Part shown: positions 11,820 through 21,559 of the stretch, one piece after another
Position numbering within the stretch: position 1 is the first letter of the stretch
Layout: each line of letters opens with the position of its first letter
Origin: Schistocerca nitens
Taxonomy: Eukaryota; Arthropoda; Insecta; Orthoptera; Acrididae
Direction: 5' to 3'
Assembly (NCBI RefSeq): GCF_023898315.1
Contig: NC_064622.1
Coordinates: forward strand, 358,155,234 to 358,219,233
DNA: 64,000 nt
The notes under the pieces: generated by a model
Told to the model about the DNA's origin: nothing
The model's input: only the letters and a program-made list of their open reading frames with translations
Databases searched by the model: none
Translations under genes and position numbers: made by a program

Positions 11820-12480
11820 TACCGCATCTGGATGTACACTAACATTCCCTGGGTAATTTAGTCATTCTGGAAGGCACATTAGACCCACACAAGTATGCAT
11901 CTATCGTAGGGTCGTTGTCCACCACTAATTGCAGTTTGTTTTTGCATTCTACCAACAGGATGGTTCAAATGGCTCTAAGCACCATGGGACTTAACAGCTG
12001 AGGTCATCAGTCCCCTAAGAACTACTTAAACCTAACTAACCTAAAGACATCACACACATCCACGCCCGAGGCAGGATTCGATCCTGCGACCGTAGCAGCA
12101 GTGCGGTTCCGGACTGAAGCGCCTAGAACCGCTCGGCCACAGCGGCCGGCTACCAACAGGAGAATACAATGTGTCACATAGTTCGCAGAGTACGTGTGTG
12201 GTTCTAAGCGCACCAGGATGAATTTACCGTACTCCCATGACCACCAAGCCAATTGAGAATCAGTGGGACCACCTCAATTTCACTGTTCCTGCTACGCATC
12301 TTTTATAGAGAAACCTACCTCAGCTGGTCATGGCACCGGAGTCAACATGGCTCCATATCGCTGTTGGCTGGTACCTTCCAGAATCTCATTCACTTCCAAC
12401 ACGTCTGGCAGAGGCCCGCGTTGCTGAAGTTGGTTATTCAAGCTTTTGACACGTGTCCACATTAATATGACTGGAAAGTT
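11820..12480 (+). pseudogene. Tc1-like transposase relic, plus strand
   Basis: In shifting frames the plus strand gives LEGTLDPHKYASIVGSLS, a motif block found between the first and second catalytic residues. After the SINE it gives PIENQWDHLNF near 12245-12275 and GTFQNLIH near 12375-12400. A SINE (11961-12150) interrupts it. It lies head to head with the previous minus-strand relic. Highly decayed. Confidence 0.55.
11961..12150 (-). mobile_element. SINE, Ser/Leu-tRNA-like head
   Basis: Minus-strand copy with a perfect 11-bp TSD, TACCAACAGGA, at 11950-11960 and 12151-12161. It interrupts a Tc1 relic. Confidence 0.9.
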
Positions 12481-12671
12481 TATATTGTCACTAAAAGCTA
12501 TCTATAGGAACGCTTTTATATTTGCAGTTGTTTTCATTAGCAACACTCTTACAGAAGCAATGTCACCCAAATGTGACTACAGCTCCAAGCGCTCTAAATC
12601 ACCGCATGAGTTAGTGCAGCAAGTTTTCCCTTCCCAAGCAGCTCTCCAACAGGAATGTAAATAAAACAAAT

Positions 12672-12739
12672 CAAATGTGTGTGAAATCTCAAGGGACTTA
12701 ACTGCTAAGGTCATCAGTCCCTAAGCTTACACACTACTT
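12672..12739 (-). mobile_element. SINE-like fragment, third family
   Basis: Matches the outer part of the element at 38656-38829 (GTGTGAAATCT...GGGACTTAACTGCTAAGG). It is truncated by the SINE that starts at 12740. Confidence 0.65.
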
Positions 12740-12893
12740 GCCGGCCGGAGTGGCCGAGCGGTTCTAAGCGCTACAGTCTGGAAGCGCGCGACCGCTACGG
12801 TCGCTGGTTCGAATCCTGCCTCCAGCATGGATGTGTGTGATGTTCTTAGGTTGGTTTGGTTTAACTAGTTCTAAGTTCTAAGGGACTGATGAC
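12740..12893 (+). mobile_element. SINE, Ser/Leu-tRNA-like head, 3'-truncated
   Basis: Plus-strand head (GGAGTGGCCGAGCGGTTC) and most of the body. The tail is lost where the Penelope-like element begins at 12894. Confidence 0.8.
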
Positions 12894-12962
12894 CTGTTTA
12901 CATGCACCTGTTCAGCAGACCTCGGTGTGACAGGGCTTGGAACGCCCTCTATGTGACATGTG
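12894..12962 (-). repeat. PLE1 69-bp inverted repeat, left copy
   Basis: It reads as the exact reverse complement of 17949-18017 with no mismatch that I could find over 69 bp. This suggests a snap-back or inverted pseudo-LTR at the truncated 5' end of the PLE. Confidence 0.9.
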
Positions 12963-12965
12963 CTT

Positions 12966-13485
12966 TTGAGGAATAACATTCATGTACGCAATGTCGTACA
13001 TGAATCAGGTGTTTACAAACTTATGTGTGCCACGTGTAATGCAGGTTACATAGGGCAAACCGGAAGAAAATTAGAACAAGGTTCCGTGAGCACGTTGCAC
13101 TTGAGAGGAAAGATATTGCGGAAAAATCGAATTTCGCAGCCCATCTTGTAGCTACTGGTCATACAACTCCAGATTTGACATCGCAATTGAAGTTGTTGCA
13201 CAAGGGTAAAAAAGGACGCTTTCTCGACCTTATGGAAGAGATGGAGATCTTTTGCCATCGTAAATCTCCAGATATAGCGCTACTTAACGAGCAAACGATA
13301 TCGAGAAGCACACATTTTTGGGAATGCTTCTCCGATTTCCTACGAGAAAAGTCAACAACTTGTTGCCAATTGTCACAATTAGCAATTCGTAGTCAGTTGC
13401 TTGTTATCCCTTATATACAACGCCTCAGTCATAGTTGCTACGAGAACACTTACAATGGCCGCTATTCCAACTATCTCAACACATA
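12966..13485 (+). pseudogene. PLE GIY-YIG endonuclease remnant
   Basis: The frame at 12960-13151 carries ESGVYKLMCATCNAGYIGQT followed by GRK, the GIY-YIG signature in the cysteine-rich context typical of PLEs (GVYxIxCxxCxxxYIGxTGR). A frameshift near 13080 moves the rest into another frame, which continues through FREHVALERKDIAEKSNFAA and the 103-codon block at 13175-13486. The catalytic arginine of TGR is present. The upstream RT is absent, consistent with 5' truncation. Confidence 0.85.
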
Positions 13486-14012
13486 GACACACATGTTTCG
13501 GTTTGTTCTAATAACATCACTAATTTCGGTTTTTAAAAAGTATGCTCCCTTTTTTTCCGTAATTTTCAGAACTTATGGACGCCTACTGAACATAATTTTA
13601 CTACAGTCGACATCTCTTAGGCGTTGACACAAAGTAATATGAACCGGTTATCACTTTACGTAATTATATTTAATGTATGTTAACAATTCCTTTTCTGTTT
13701 GAATAAGTGCTGGATATCGTGAATAGCCTATGTTTAATTTCTCTAAAGTACGATGTATATTTCTGATATAAGTGGCACTATTACTTGTCCTTCCTCATGA
13801 TGGTTTCTCGATGTTTGATGCATACTACTTGTTCGCACCTTATATTTTTAAATTTATTTCAATAACACAATTAGAATTATAGGTACTTCTTAAGTCTGCT
13901 TTTATTTCATATAGGTCCCACTGCTACTATAGCTATGTAAAATCAAATTATTTTATTTATATTTAAAACCAGTTGCTTGGCAATTTTATTACTGTTTTAT
14001 CAACCTGTGAAT

Positions 14013-14390
14013 GTACGTATGGGTTCTGACCCAGTGCTTATGCGGAAGCGTACAACCAGTGATGGGACGAATGATATGTACATTATCACGTCGTTAAATA
14101 TGATAACAAAATTGTTACTCTACACCCTCAAACCTTTTTCGTTGTTGTATTGAATATTGTTTAATGGCATTTGAATTGTTACTTAATGGCATTTTCGTAC
14201 TATTACTATTTTTTATATTTTTTTATATATTTGACTTCTCAGTTTTAACGTAATATTTACGTAAATCATGAACGATATAATCAAATACGCCGGGAGAAAC
14301 TCAAGAATCACATGAACGATATACTTCTTACATCCCACGCCAAATGGTGGGTGCTATGTTTTACAGTAAGCAACCGTGTATATTTGATGT
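14013..14390 (+). repeat. PLE1 3'-region direct repeat, unit 1
   Basis: Begins GTATGGGTTCTGACCCAGTG and matches 17341-17690 along its length (shared GCTTATGCGGAAGC, TTAAATATGATAACAAAATT and CCCACGCCA.ATGGTGGGT) with substantial divergence. The units would be adjacent without the RTE insertion. Confidence 0.8.
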
Positions 14391-14398
14391 CATGTATG

Positions 14399-17339
14399 TA
14401 TAGTCCCCCATTCGGATCTCCGGGCGGGGACTACTCAAGAGGACGTCGTTATCAGGAGAAAGAAAACTGGCGTTCTACGGATCGGAGCGTGGAATGTCAG
14501 ATCACTTAATCGGGCAGGTAGGTTAGAAAATTTGAAAAGGGAAATGGATAGGTTAAAGTTAGATATAGTGGGAATTAGTGAAGTTCGGTGGCAGGAGGAA
14601 CAAGACTTTTGGTCAGGTGATTACAGGGTTATAAATACAAAATCAAATAGGGGTAATGCAGGAGTAGGTTTAATAATGAATAAAAAAATAGGAGTGCGGG
14701 TTAGCTACTACAAACAGCATAGTGAACGCATTATTGTGGCCAAGATAGACACAAAGCCCATGCCTACTACAGTAGTACAAGTTTATATGCCAACTAGCTC
14801 TGCAGATGATGAAGAAATAGATGAAATGTATGACGAGATAAAAGAAATTATTCAGGTAGTGAAGGGAGACGAAAATTTAATAGTCATGGGTGACTGGAAT
14901 TCGTCAGTAGGAAAAGGGAGAGAAGGAAACATAGTAGGTGAATATGGATTGGGGGGAAGGAATGAAAGAGGAAGCCGCCTTGTAGAATTTTGCACAGAGC
15001 ATAACTTAATCATAGCTAACACTTGGTTCAAGAATCATGAAAGGAGGCTGTATACATGGAAGAATCCTGGAGATACTGACAGGTTTCAGATAGATTATAT
15101 AATGGTAAGACAGAGATTTAGGAACCAGGTTTTAAATTGTAAGACATTTCCTGGGGCAGATGTGGATTCTGACCACAATCTATTGGTTATGAACTGCAGA
15201 TTGAAACTGAAGAAACTGCAAAAACGTGGGAATTTAAGGAGATGGGACCTGGATAAACTGAAAGACCCAGAGGTTGTAGAGAGTTTCAGGGAGAGCATAA
15301 GGGAACAATTGACAGGAATGGGGGAAAGAAATACAGTAGAAGAAGAATGGGTAGCTCTGAGGGATGAAGTGGTGAAGGCAGCAGACGATCAAGTAGGTAA
15401 AAAGACGAGGGCTAATAGAAATCCTTGGGTAACAGAAGAAATATTGAATTTAATTGATGAAAGGAGAAAATATAAAAATGCAGTAAATGAAGCAGGCAAA
15501 AAGGAATACAAACGTCTCAAAAATGAAATCGACAGGAAGTGCAAAATGGCTAAGCAGGGATGGCTAGAGGACAAATGTAAGGATGTAGAGGCTTCTCTCA
15601 CTAGGGGTAAGATAGATACTGCCTACAGGAAAATTAAAGAGACCTTTGGAGAGAAGAGAACCACATGTATGAATATCAAGAGCTCAGATGGAAACCCAGT
15701 TCTAAGCAAAGAAGGGAAGGCAGAAAGGTGGAAGGAGTATATAGAGGGTTTATACAAGGGAGATGTACTTGAGGACAATATTATGGAAATGGAAGAGGAT
15801 GTAGATGAAGACGAAATGGGAGATAAGATACTGCGTGAAGAGTTTGACAGAGCACTGAAAGACCTGAGTCGAAACAAGGCCCCGGGAGTAGACAACATTC
15901 CACTAGAACTACTGATGGCCTCGGGAGAGCCAGTCATGACAAAACTCTACCATCTGGTGAGCACGATGTATGAGGCAGGCGAAATACCCTCAGACTTCAA
16001 GAAGAATATAATAATTCCAATCCCAAAGAAAGCAGGTGTTGACAGATGTGAAAATTACCGAACTATCAGTTTAATAAGTCACAGCTGCAAAATACTAACG
16101 CGAATTCTTTACAGACGAATGGAAAAACTGGTAGAAGCCGACCTCGGAGAAGATCAGTTTGGATTCCGTAGAAATGTTGGAACACGTGAGGCAATACTGA
16201 CCTTACGACTTATCTTGGAAGAAAGATTAAGAAAAGGCAAACCTACGTTTCTGGCATTTGTAGACTTAGAGAAAGCTTTTGACAATGTTGACTGGAATAC
16301 TCTCTTTCAAATTCTGAAGGTGGCAGGGGTAAAATACAGGGAGCGAAAGGCTATTTACAATTTGTACAGAAACCAGATGGCAGTTATAAGAGTCGAGGGG
16401 CATGAAAGGGAAGCAGTGGTTGGGAAAGGAGTGAGACAGGGTTGTAGCCTCTCCCCGATGTTATTCAATCTGTATATTGAGCAAGCAGTAAAGGAAACAA
16501 AAGAAAAATTCGGAGTAGGTATTAAAATTCATGGAGAAGAAGTAAAAACTTTGAGGTTCGCCGATGACATTGTAATTCTGTCAGAGACAGCAAAGGACTT
16601 GGAAGAGCAGTTGAACGGAATGGACAGTGTCTTGAAAGGAGGATATAAGATGAACATCAACAAAAGCAAAACGAGGATAATGGAATGTAGTCAAATTAAG
16701 TCGGGTGATGCTGAGGGAATTAGATTAGGAAATGAGACACTTAAAGTAGTAAAGGAGTTTTGCTATTTAGGGAGTAAAATAACCGATGATGGTCGAAGTA
16801 GAGAGGATATAAAATGTAGACTGGCAATGGCAAGGAGAGCGTTTCTCAAGAAGAGAAATTTGTTAACATCGAGTATAGATTTAGGTGTCAGGAAGTCGTT
16901 TCTGAAAGTATTTGTATGGAGTGTAGCCATGTATGGAAGTGAGACATGGACGATAACTAGTTTGGACAAGAAGAGAATAGAAGCTTTCGAAATGTGGTGC
17001 TACAGAAGAATGCTGAAGATAAGGTGGGTAGATCACGTAACTAATGAGGAGGTATTGAATAGGATTGGGGAGAAGAGAAGTTTGTGGCACAACTTGACTA
17101 GAAGAAGGGATCGGTTGGTAGGACATGTTTTGAGGCATCAAGGAATCACAAATTTAGCACTGGAGGGCAGCGTGGAGGGTAAAAATCGTAGAGGGAGACC
17201 AAGAGATCAATACACTAAGCAGATTCAGAAGGATGTAGGTTGCAGTAGGTACTGGGAGATGAAGAAGCTTGCACAGGATAGAGTAGCATGGAGAGCTGCA
17301 TCAAACCAGTCTCAGGACTGAAGACCACAACAACAACAA
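14399..17339 (+). mobile_element. RTE-clade LINE, nearly full length
   Basis: A 2.9-kb non-LTR retrotransposon with one long ORF, almost no 3' UTR and a (CAA)n tail at 17327-17340. It is flanked by an 8-bp TSD, CATGTATG (14391-14398 and 17340-17347). The target is the start of PLE1 repeat unit 2. The ORF order (endonuclease then RT), short 3' end and microsatellite tail are RTE-like features. Confidence 0.85.
14532..17321 (+). CDS. RTE-type apurinic-like endonuclease / reverse transcriptase ORF
   Basis: The frame is open from 14388, without any upstream ATG. The conserved GAWNVRSLN block of the endonuclease is already encoded at about 14475-14502, so the true start is unclear and may have been lost; the first in-frame ATG is 14544. 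Endonuclease motifs: DIVGISEVRW (about residues 10-20), GDWNSSVG (about 120) and SDHNLL (about 214). RT motifs: FVDLEKAFDNVDW (about 578), GVRQGCSLSPMLFN (about 635), FADDIVILSE with the catalytic DD (about 676), and YLGSKITDDGR. The C-terminal end has GRPRDQYTKQ and DRVAWRAASNQ. It nicks target DNA and reverse-transcribes its own RNA at the nick. No internal stop in 929 codons makes this a recent, possibly competent copy. Confidence 0.85.
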   Translation: MKREMDRLKLDIVGISEVRWQEEQDFWSGDYRVINTKSNRGNAGVGLIMNKKIGVRVSYYKQHSERIIVAKIDTKPMPTTVVQVYMPTSSADDEEIDEMYDEIKEIIQVVKGDENLIVMGDWNSSVGKGREGNIVGEYGLGGRNERGSRLVEFCTEHNLIIANTWFKNHERRLYTWKNPGDTDRFQIDYIMVRQRFRNQVLNCKTFPGADVDSDHNLLVMNCRLKLKKLQKRGNLRRWDLDKLKDPEVVESFRESIREQLTGMGERNTVEEEWVALRDEVVKAADDQVGKKTRANRNPWVTEEILNLIDERRKYKNAVNEAGKKEYKRLKNEIDRKCKMAKQGWLEDKCKDVEASLTRGKIDTAYRKIKETFGEKRTTCMNIKSSDGNPVLSKEGKAERWKEYIEGLYKGDVLEDNIMEMEEDVDEDEMGDKILREEFDRALKDLSRNKAPGVDNIPLELLMASGEPVMTKLYHLVSTMYEAGEIPSDFKKNIIIPIPKKAGVDRCENYRTISLISHSCKILTRILYRRMEKLVEADLGEDQFGFRRNVGTREAILTLRLILEERLRKGKPTFLAFVDLEKAFDNVDWNTLFQILKVAGVKYRERKAIYNLYRNQMAVIRVEGHEREAVVGKGVRQGCSLSPMLFNLYIEQAVKETKEKFGVGIKIHGEEVKTLRFADDIVILSETAKDLEEQLNGMDSVLKGGYKMNINKSKTRIMECSQIKSGDAEGIRLGNETLKVVKEFCYLGSKITDDGRSREDIKCRLAMARRAFLKKRNLLTSSIDLGVRKSFLKVFVWSVAMYGSETWTITSLDKKRIEAFEMWCYRRMLKIRWVDHVTNEEVLNRIGEKRSLWHNLTRRRDRLVGHVLRHQGITNLALEGSVEGKNRRGRPRDQYTKQIQKDVGCSRYWEMKKLAQDRVAWRAASNQSQD

Positions 17340-17340
17340 C

Positions 17341-17690
17341 ATGTATGGGTTCTGACCCAGTGCTTATGCGGAAGCCTATAACCACTGTTATAACAATGCT
17401 AGCTTTTCCAAAGGGACAAACGAGACGTACATCAGCATGTCGGTTAAATATGATAACAAAATTGTCTATCCACACCTACAAACTTTTTTGTAATGAACAT
17501 TGTGTTTCACGGCATTTTAATTATTACGTAATGACAGTTTCGTACTATTACTATTTTTTATATACTTGACTCCTTAGTCTTAACGTAACATCTTACGTAT
17601 ATCACGAACGTTGTACTTCTAACTTCCCACGCCAGATGGTGGGTATTATGTTTTTTTAAAAACCTGTGTTATACCTCATTTCATGTTATT
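17341..17690 (+). repeat. PLE1 3'-region direct repeat, unit 2
   Basis: Second diverged copy of 14013-14390. The RTE LINE inserted exactly at its start. Confidence 0.8.
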
Positions 17691-17948
17691 CATATATTAT
17701 TCTTTTTTATTGTCTTTTTCTCTTTTGCCTGTCCTGCTCTCTGACAACTTATTATCGATCTGTTTTATGTTTTATAAGTCTGTTTTTTAAAAACAATACG
17801 CCAATGTATTTTACATGTTTCCTTCCCCCTTCGTCTGCTATGTGTTTTACGTACATTTTAAATGTGAATTACTTCATGATTCACAAATGCACAAGAGTTA
17901 TTTAGTGTTAATATCTCGCAAAACCAGTAATATTAAGTCTTCACGTGA

Positions 17949-18017
17949 CACATGTCACATAGAGGGCGTTCCAAGCCCTGTCACACCGAGGTCTGCTGAA
18001 CAGGTGCATGTAAACAG
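17949..18017 (+). repeat. PLE1 69-bp inverted repeat, right copy
   Basis: Exact reverse complement of 12894-12962, about 5 kb away (about 2 kb if the LINE is removed). Confidence 0.9.
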
Positions 18018-18193
18018 CGGCCTCAGTTCTCAGTTTATGTGATCGCTCTAAGCTTGTTGACACCAGTGCCTACCAATTTTAATTATATATTACAGGTATG
18101 TTCCTACCAACTGTTATGTTCATATGCATATGTAGTTGTGATTTTCTGTTTTATACTCTCTGATCGTTATGTGAAAATTTTTAACTTCTAGCA

Positions 18194-18220
18194 CTGAGGA
18201 TGGTCGCTAAGTGACCGAAA
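18194..18220 (+). ncRNA. hammerhead-ribozyme-like motif (PLE1)
   Basis: CTGAGGA (18194-18200) fits the CUGANGA core. It is followed by a 16-nt hairpin whose stem GGUC/GACC could be helix II, then GAAA (18217-18220). PLEs are known to carry short hammerhead motifs of this form. Helices I and III were not resolved, so activity is unproven. Confidence 0.6.
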
Positions 18221-18260
18221 ATCGATTTTGTGGTTAATAAAACAAAAAAAATACGACCAA

Positions 18261-18402
18261 TGCTGTCTCTCCTTCTATGTAAAACCTCAGTATGCACACT
18301 TTCCCGTGACTGTGACAATTTTTATACAAAAGTCGTACTTTCCAAATAGTTGTAACCGCTTACATGCAGTTCGGTTGTGCGATACACAGTGAAATATATG
18401 TA
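18261..18402. other. spacer, nothing recognised
   Basis: Short stretch between PLE1 and the mariner palindrome; no feature was recognised. Confidence 0.4.
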
Positions 18403-18594
18403 TACGAGGTGTGGCTAGAAAAAAACCGGACTAGTACTGGTGAAACAATAAAACGAATGCAATAAGGCTGAAAGTCGCGTGGCCTGTCACGTGACTCTCG
18501 CTCCGCCTGCTGCTCGAGTTTCATCTGCCTCCTGCACTCAGTCTGCCCGTGGCGTCTGTTTCAAGTAGTTGACGTTTTGTCTGTGCGTCGGAAA

Positions 18595-18845
18595 ATGTTG
18601 AGTGTACAGAAAGAACAGCGTGTTAACATCAAATTTTGTTTCAAACTAGGAAAATCTGCAAGTGAAACGTTTGTAATGTTACAACAAGTGTACGGCGATG
18701 ATTGTTTATCGCGAACACAACTGTTTGAGTGGTTTAAACGATTTAAAGATGGCCGCGAAGACACCAGTGATGACACTCGCACTGGCGGACCATTATCAGC
18801 AAAAACTGATGCAAACATTGAAAAAATCGGTAAACTTGTTCGACA
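18595..18845 (+). pseudogene. mariner transposase N-terminal fragment, left arm
   Basis: Starts MLSVQKEQRVNIKFCFKLGK, then TQLFEWFKRFKDGREDTSDD, which is the HTH region of a SETMAR-like mariner transposase. It ends at the palindrome centre and has no catalytic domain. Confidence 0.85.
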
Positions 18846-18879
18846 CTTTCCTTGTCAACTCCTGTTAACTCAGACACTG

Positions 18880-19148
18880 CTCTGATTGTTAAACGGCGAT
18901 CTTGTCGAACAAGTTTACCGATTTTTTCAATGTTTGCATCAGTTTTTGCTGACAATGGTCTGCCAGTGCGAGTGTCATCACTGGTGTCTTCGCGGCCATC
19001 TTTAAATCGTTTAAACCACTCAAACAGTTGTGTTCGCGATAAACAATCATCGCCGTACACTTGTTGTAACATTACAAACGTTTCACTTGCAGATTTTCCT
19101 AGTTTGAAACAAAATTTGAACACGCTGTTCTTTCTGTACACTCAACAT
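18880..19148 (-). pseudogene. mariner transposase N-terminal fragment, right arm
   Basis: Inverted copy of the left-arm fragment. Past GKLVR it continues with QDRRLTIRAVSELTGVDKES, the start of the second HTH, within the palindrome centre. A frame difference near the start (the 132-codon frame initiates inside) and the missing catalytic domain make it non-functional. Confidence 0.85.
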
Positions 19149-19340
19149 TTTCCGACGCACAGACAAAACGTCAACTACTTGAAACAGACGCCACGGGCAG
19201 ACTGAGTGCAGGAGGCAGATGAAACTCGAGCAGTAGGCGGAGCGAGAGTCACGTGACAGGCCACGCGACTTTCAGCCTTATTGCATTCGTTTTATTGTTT
19301 CACCAGTACTAGTCCGGTTTTTTTCTAGCCACACCTCGTA

Positions 19341-19644
19341 TGCTTCATCACCCACAAAGTGGATATCTCCTAATATCAAACCATCTCGTAGCAATAGTAC
19401 TTCTATGATCTATTTTGCAGGAAAACGCCATTTCTGTTTCCATCAACACAGCTTTCAGGCATATAATCCTCAAAATCTGAAATTTGGGTCAAAGGTTCGT
19501 ACAACCTTCCTCTGTAATAGTGCGAAAGTGTGACGCTCTGAGGCGTCACTCTCTTGCTTGGCGATGCATCAGATTACAGGGTGTCGACACAAGTGAAAAA
19601 AAAGACGTAGGTCAAAAGTTCAGGTGAGGTTTAAGGTGCATTGG
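19341..19644. other. spacer, nothing recognised
   Basis: About 300 bp without coding or repeat features that I recognise. Confidence 0.4.
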
Positions 19645-20240
19645 TAATGTTCCTGTTGTGTACATAGGTCCGCATAGACAGCGCGTACACAACATTCCCA
19701 CTAGAGCGCGCCCCGCTAAGCACAACAGCGCAGGGGCAGCGCTAGTCCGTCTCCGCACTACGAGATGGCAGTGTACAAACCTCCGATCAGTCAGTCTGCA
19801 TTTGTCTGCATTAGTCTGTACCAGTCTGCATTTGTCTGTACCAGTCTATAGTCAAGTTTCAGTCTGCACCTAATAAGATTACCATATTCCTGTATATAGC
19901 AATGAAGAGAAATGTATAGACACTTTGTCAAGTATCAGAGATATGTGAGAATAAGATTAACGTACCAAGACCAAAGGAACTTCAGATTGTCAATTGTAAA
20001 TAGCATCCAGAATGAAGTTACGTAAGGTTTATGCTTGTTACTATTTTAATAAATGTGTGTGAAAATTAATCAAGTTCTGTTTAAAGTTGGTCACCGTCAA
20101 TCTGCTACTCTAAGCGTGCAAGTGGCATTTCTATCGTCTGACCTAACGGCAGAAGATAAACACGCCACGATAAGACCACGAGACATATTGCTGACACTCG
20201 CCTATTTCGTTAGAGCGACAAGTCAAATAATCTGATGGTG
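19645..20240 (+). repeat. possible LTR-like sequence
   Basis: Begins TGTTCCTGTTGTGTACATAG and has a GC-rich upstream half. It then has a cluster of short tandem units (AGTCTGCATTTGTCTGTACC-like, 19790-19860) and AATAAA-type sequence at about 20048. It reads like an LTR (promoter half, polyadenylation signal), but I found no matching second LTR, coding region or TSD. The call is tentative and from memory of similar locust repeats. Confidence 0.3.
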
Positions 20241-20989
20241 TGTGTACCGAAGGTCTTACACCACAGTTCCTTTGGCTCAAAATTTCACCACAATTCTGCG
20301 TAGCGCTATCATGAAAACGTCACACCATAGGAAGAACGTTACACCCCCTCTTACCCGCTTTTCACTCCTTCTTTTGACGCCTCTGCGACGCAAGTAAGAA
20401 CCGCGAACCCTGCATTGGAATCACACGGTTTTCTTAGAGTGACCGAGGAAGACGAATCAGACATATCGCCGCTCAGAATTGACACGGAAAGCCCTTAGGA
20501 GGTATCGTTTAAGACCCAATGAAAACATCCCTCCCCTTGGGGCACTGATACCCTCAAATCTCGTATCGAAAACGACATTTCACAGTGCGATGAGCAAGAG
20601 GACGACGGTCTTGACAGTGTGCGACACCTTGAAACCCCCTGAATGAAACAAGCCTTCTGAAAGGACGTCGTGGTTCTGCAACCCCATTGAATGTGACCTG
20701 ACCCCTTTGGAGCGTAGTGTTCCCGCAATTTTTGCTCTGGTATAAAAAGTGGAAACACTACAGACCATTCGAAACCATTTGGCAAAAGATTAACATGATA
20801 GGAAGCAGCAAATGATATTTAAACTTTTACAGCACGTCTTCACACATGCGTGAATAAAACGGCCTCCAAAAGCCCCAATTATGGCATTACCCTCGGTGCC
20901 ACCAGCCGAATTTTCTTGCGCACTTTAAAAATGTAGCTGTCTAGAGACTTCGACACTCATTCACCTGAGAAAAGTTATTCATCCGGTCA

Positions 20990-21177
20990 GGCCACATGTT
21001 TCCGCCGATTCACGGTCTAATCATGATGATCCTGTGCCCGCTACAGTCGTAACTGACGATGTCGCAGGGGCAGTATGTGGACACGTAACGGTGGTCTTCA
21101 GCAGAGCTTAAGTTCGAAGAAGTGCGCTACATAAGTGTGCTTCGAAACGATTATTCACAGTCCACACGTATTAATAT
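20990..21177. repeat. shared noncoding repeat, second copy
   Basis: Same family as 11203-11400: ATTCACGGTCTA, GTCGTAACTGACGATGTCGC and GTGGTCT.CAGCAGA recur in order. It is associated in both places with a minus-strand Tc1 C-terminal relic, so it is probably the 3' part of that element. Confidence 0.6.
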
Positions 21178-21491
21178 TGTCACAGAAGAAGCTGAGTAGC
21201 ACAGTCACCGTAGTGGGTATGCTACAAGACTGTTGCATGCAAGGTCGTGAGTTCAAAACTCACTTGAACTGGAGAACTCGAATTTCTATATTCGGTTCGA
21301 GTACATTCTTGAAGTATCCACAAATAGCAAGAATCATTGTCCTGGAATGTTCCGTAGCTGTATATATACCGTATGTGTTCTGGCCGGAGGCAGTTCATTC
21401 CGCGCTCTTGTATGTGCACGTGCTGAATAAACCTTTGTTAAGTAAAGTTAGTGTTCGTCATTCATCTACCTACCCCTTCTTCTATGTGACA
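21178..21491. mobile_element. solo LTR
   Basis: A 314-bp insertion that interrupts a repeat which is continuous at 11203-11480. It starts TGTCACA and ends TGTGACA, giving the TG...CA ends and 7-bp inverted termini of an LTR. Inside are TATATATA (about 21359) and GAATAAA (about 21424) as possible promoter and polyadenylation signals. The flanking 4-bp repeat is imperfect (ATAT/TTAT). No internal retroelement genes remain. Confidence 0.6.
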
Positions 21492-21559
21492 TTATGGCGA
21501 CCTGTCAAAAGCTTAAACAACCACATTTTGCACTCTGATCGCCGCAAAACGTACAGAAA

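Larger units (their letters stand above)
12894..18260 (+). mobile_element. Penelope-like element (PLE1), 5'-truncated, split by an RTE LINE
   Basis: The parts, in order, are a 69-bp segment (12894-12962) that is the exact inverted copy of 17949-18017, a GIY-YIG endonuclease remnant, a long AT-rich 3' region with two ~350-bp direct repeat units, the matching 69-bp segment, and a hammerhead-like motif close to the 3' end. PLEs encode a reverse transcriptase fused to a GIY-YIG endonuclease and often have complex direct and inverted terminal repeats with hammerhead motifs. No RT domain remains here. The RTE insertion occupies 14399-17339. The 3' end is approximate. Confidence 0.75.
18405..19338. 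mobile_element. head-to-head mariner palindrome (fold-back)
   Basis: Flanked by TA (18403-18404, 19339-19340). Two near-identical inverted arms (18405-18844 and 18904-19338, ~437 bp) each contain a mariner left end (CGAGGTGTGGCTAGAAAAA), 5' leader and the first ~80-90 codons of a transposase. The ~60-bp centre adds the next codons of the right-arm copy only. Both ends are the same mariner terminus, so it has valid inverted termini for transposition in trans. Confidence 0.9.

Noticed and set aside
15389-17141. Minus-strand frames opposite the RTE ORF
   Set aside because: They lie wholly within a long plus-strand ORF with clear endonuclease and RT motifs; codon-complement shadows.
17327-17340. 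(CAA)n run considered as an independent microsatellite
   Set aside because: It is the 3' tail of the RTE LINE; its complement marks the end of the fragment at 34148 as well.
19790-19860. Short regularly repeated motif (TCTGCATTTGTCTG-like), considered as a CRISPR-like array
   Set aside because: The units are about 10-20 bp with no unique spacers, and the context is insect intergenic DNA. Simple tandem repetition within an LTR-like sequence.
21492-21502. TTATGGCGACC after the solo LTR, considered as a primer-binding site
   Set aside because: The sequence aligns with the host repeat's own continuation (compare 11395-11420), so it is flank rather than element interior.
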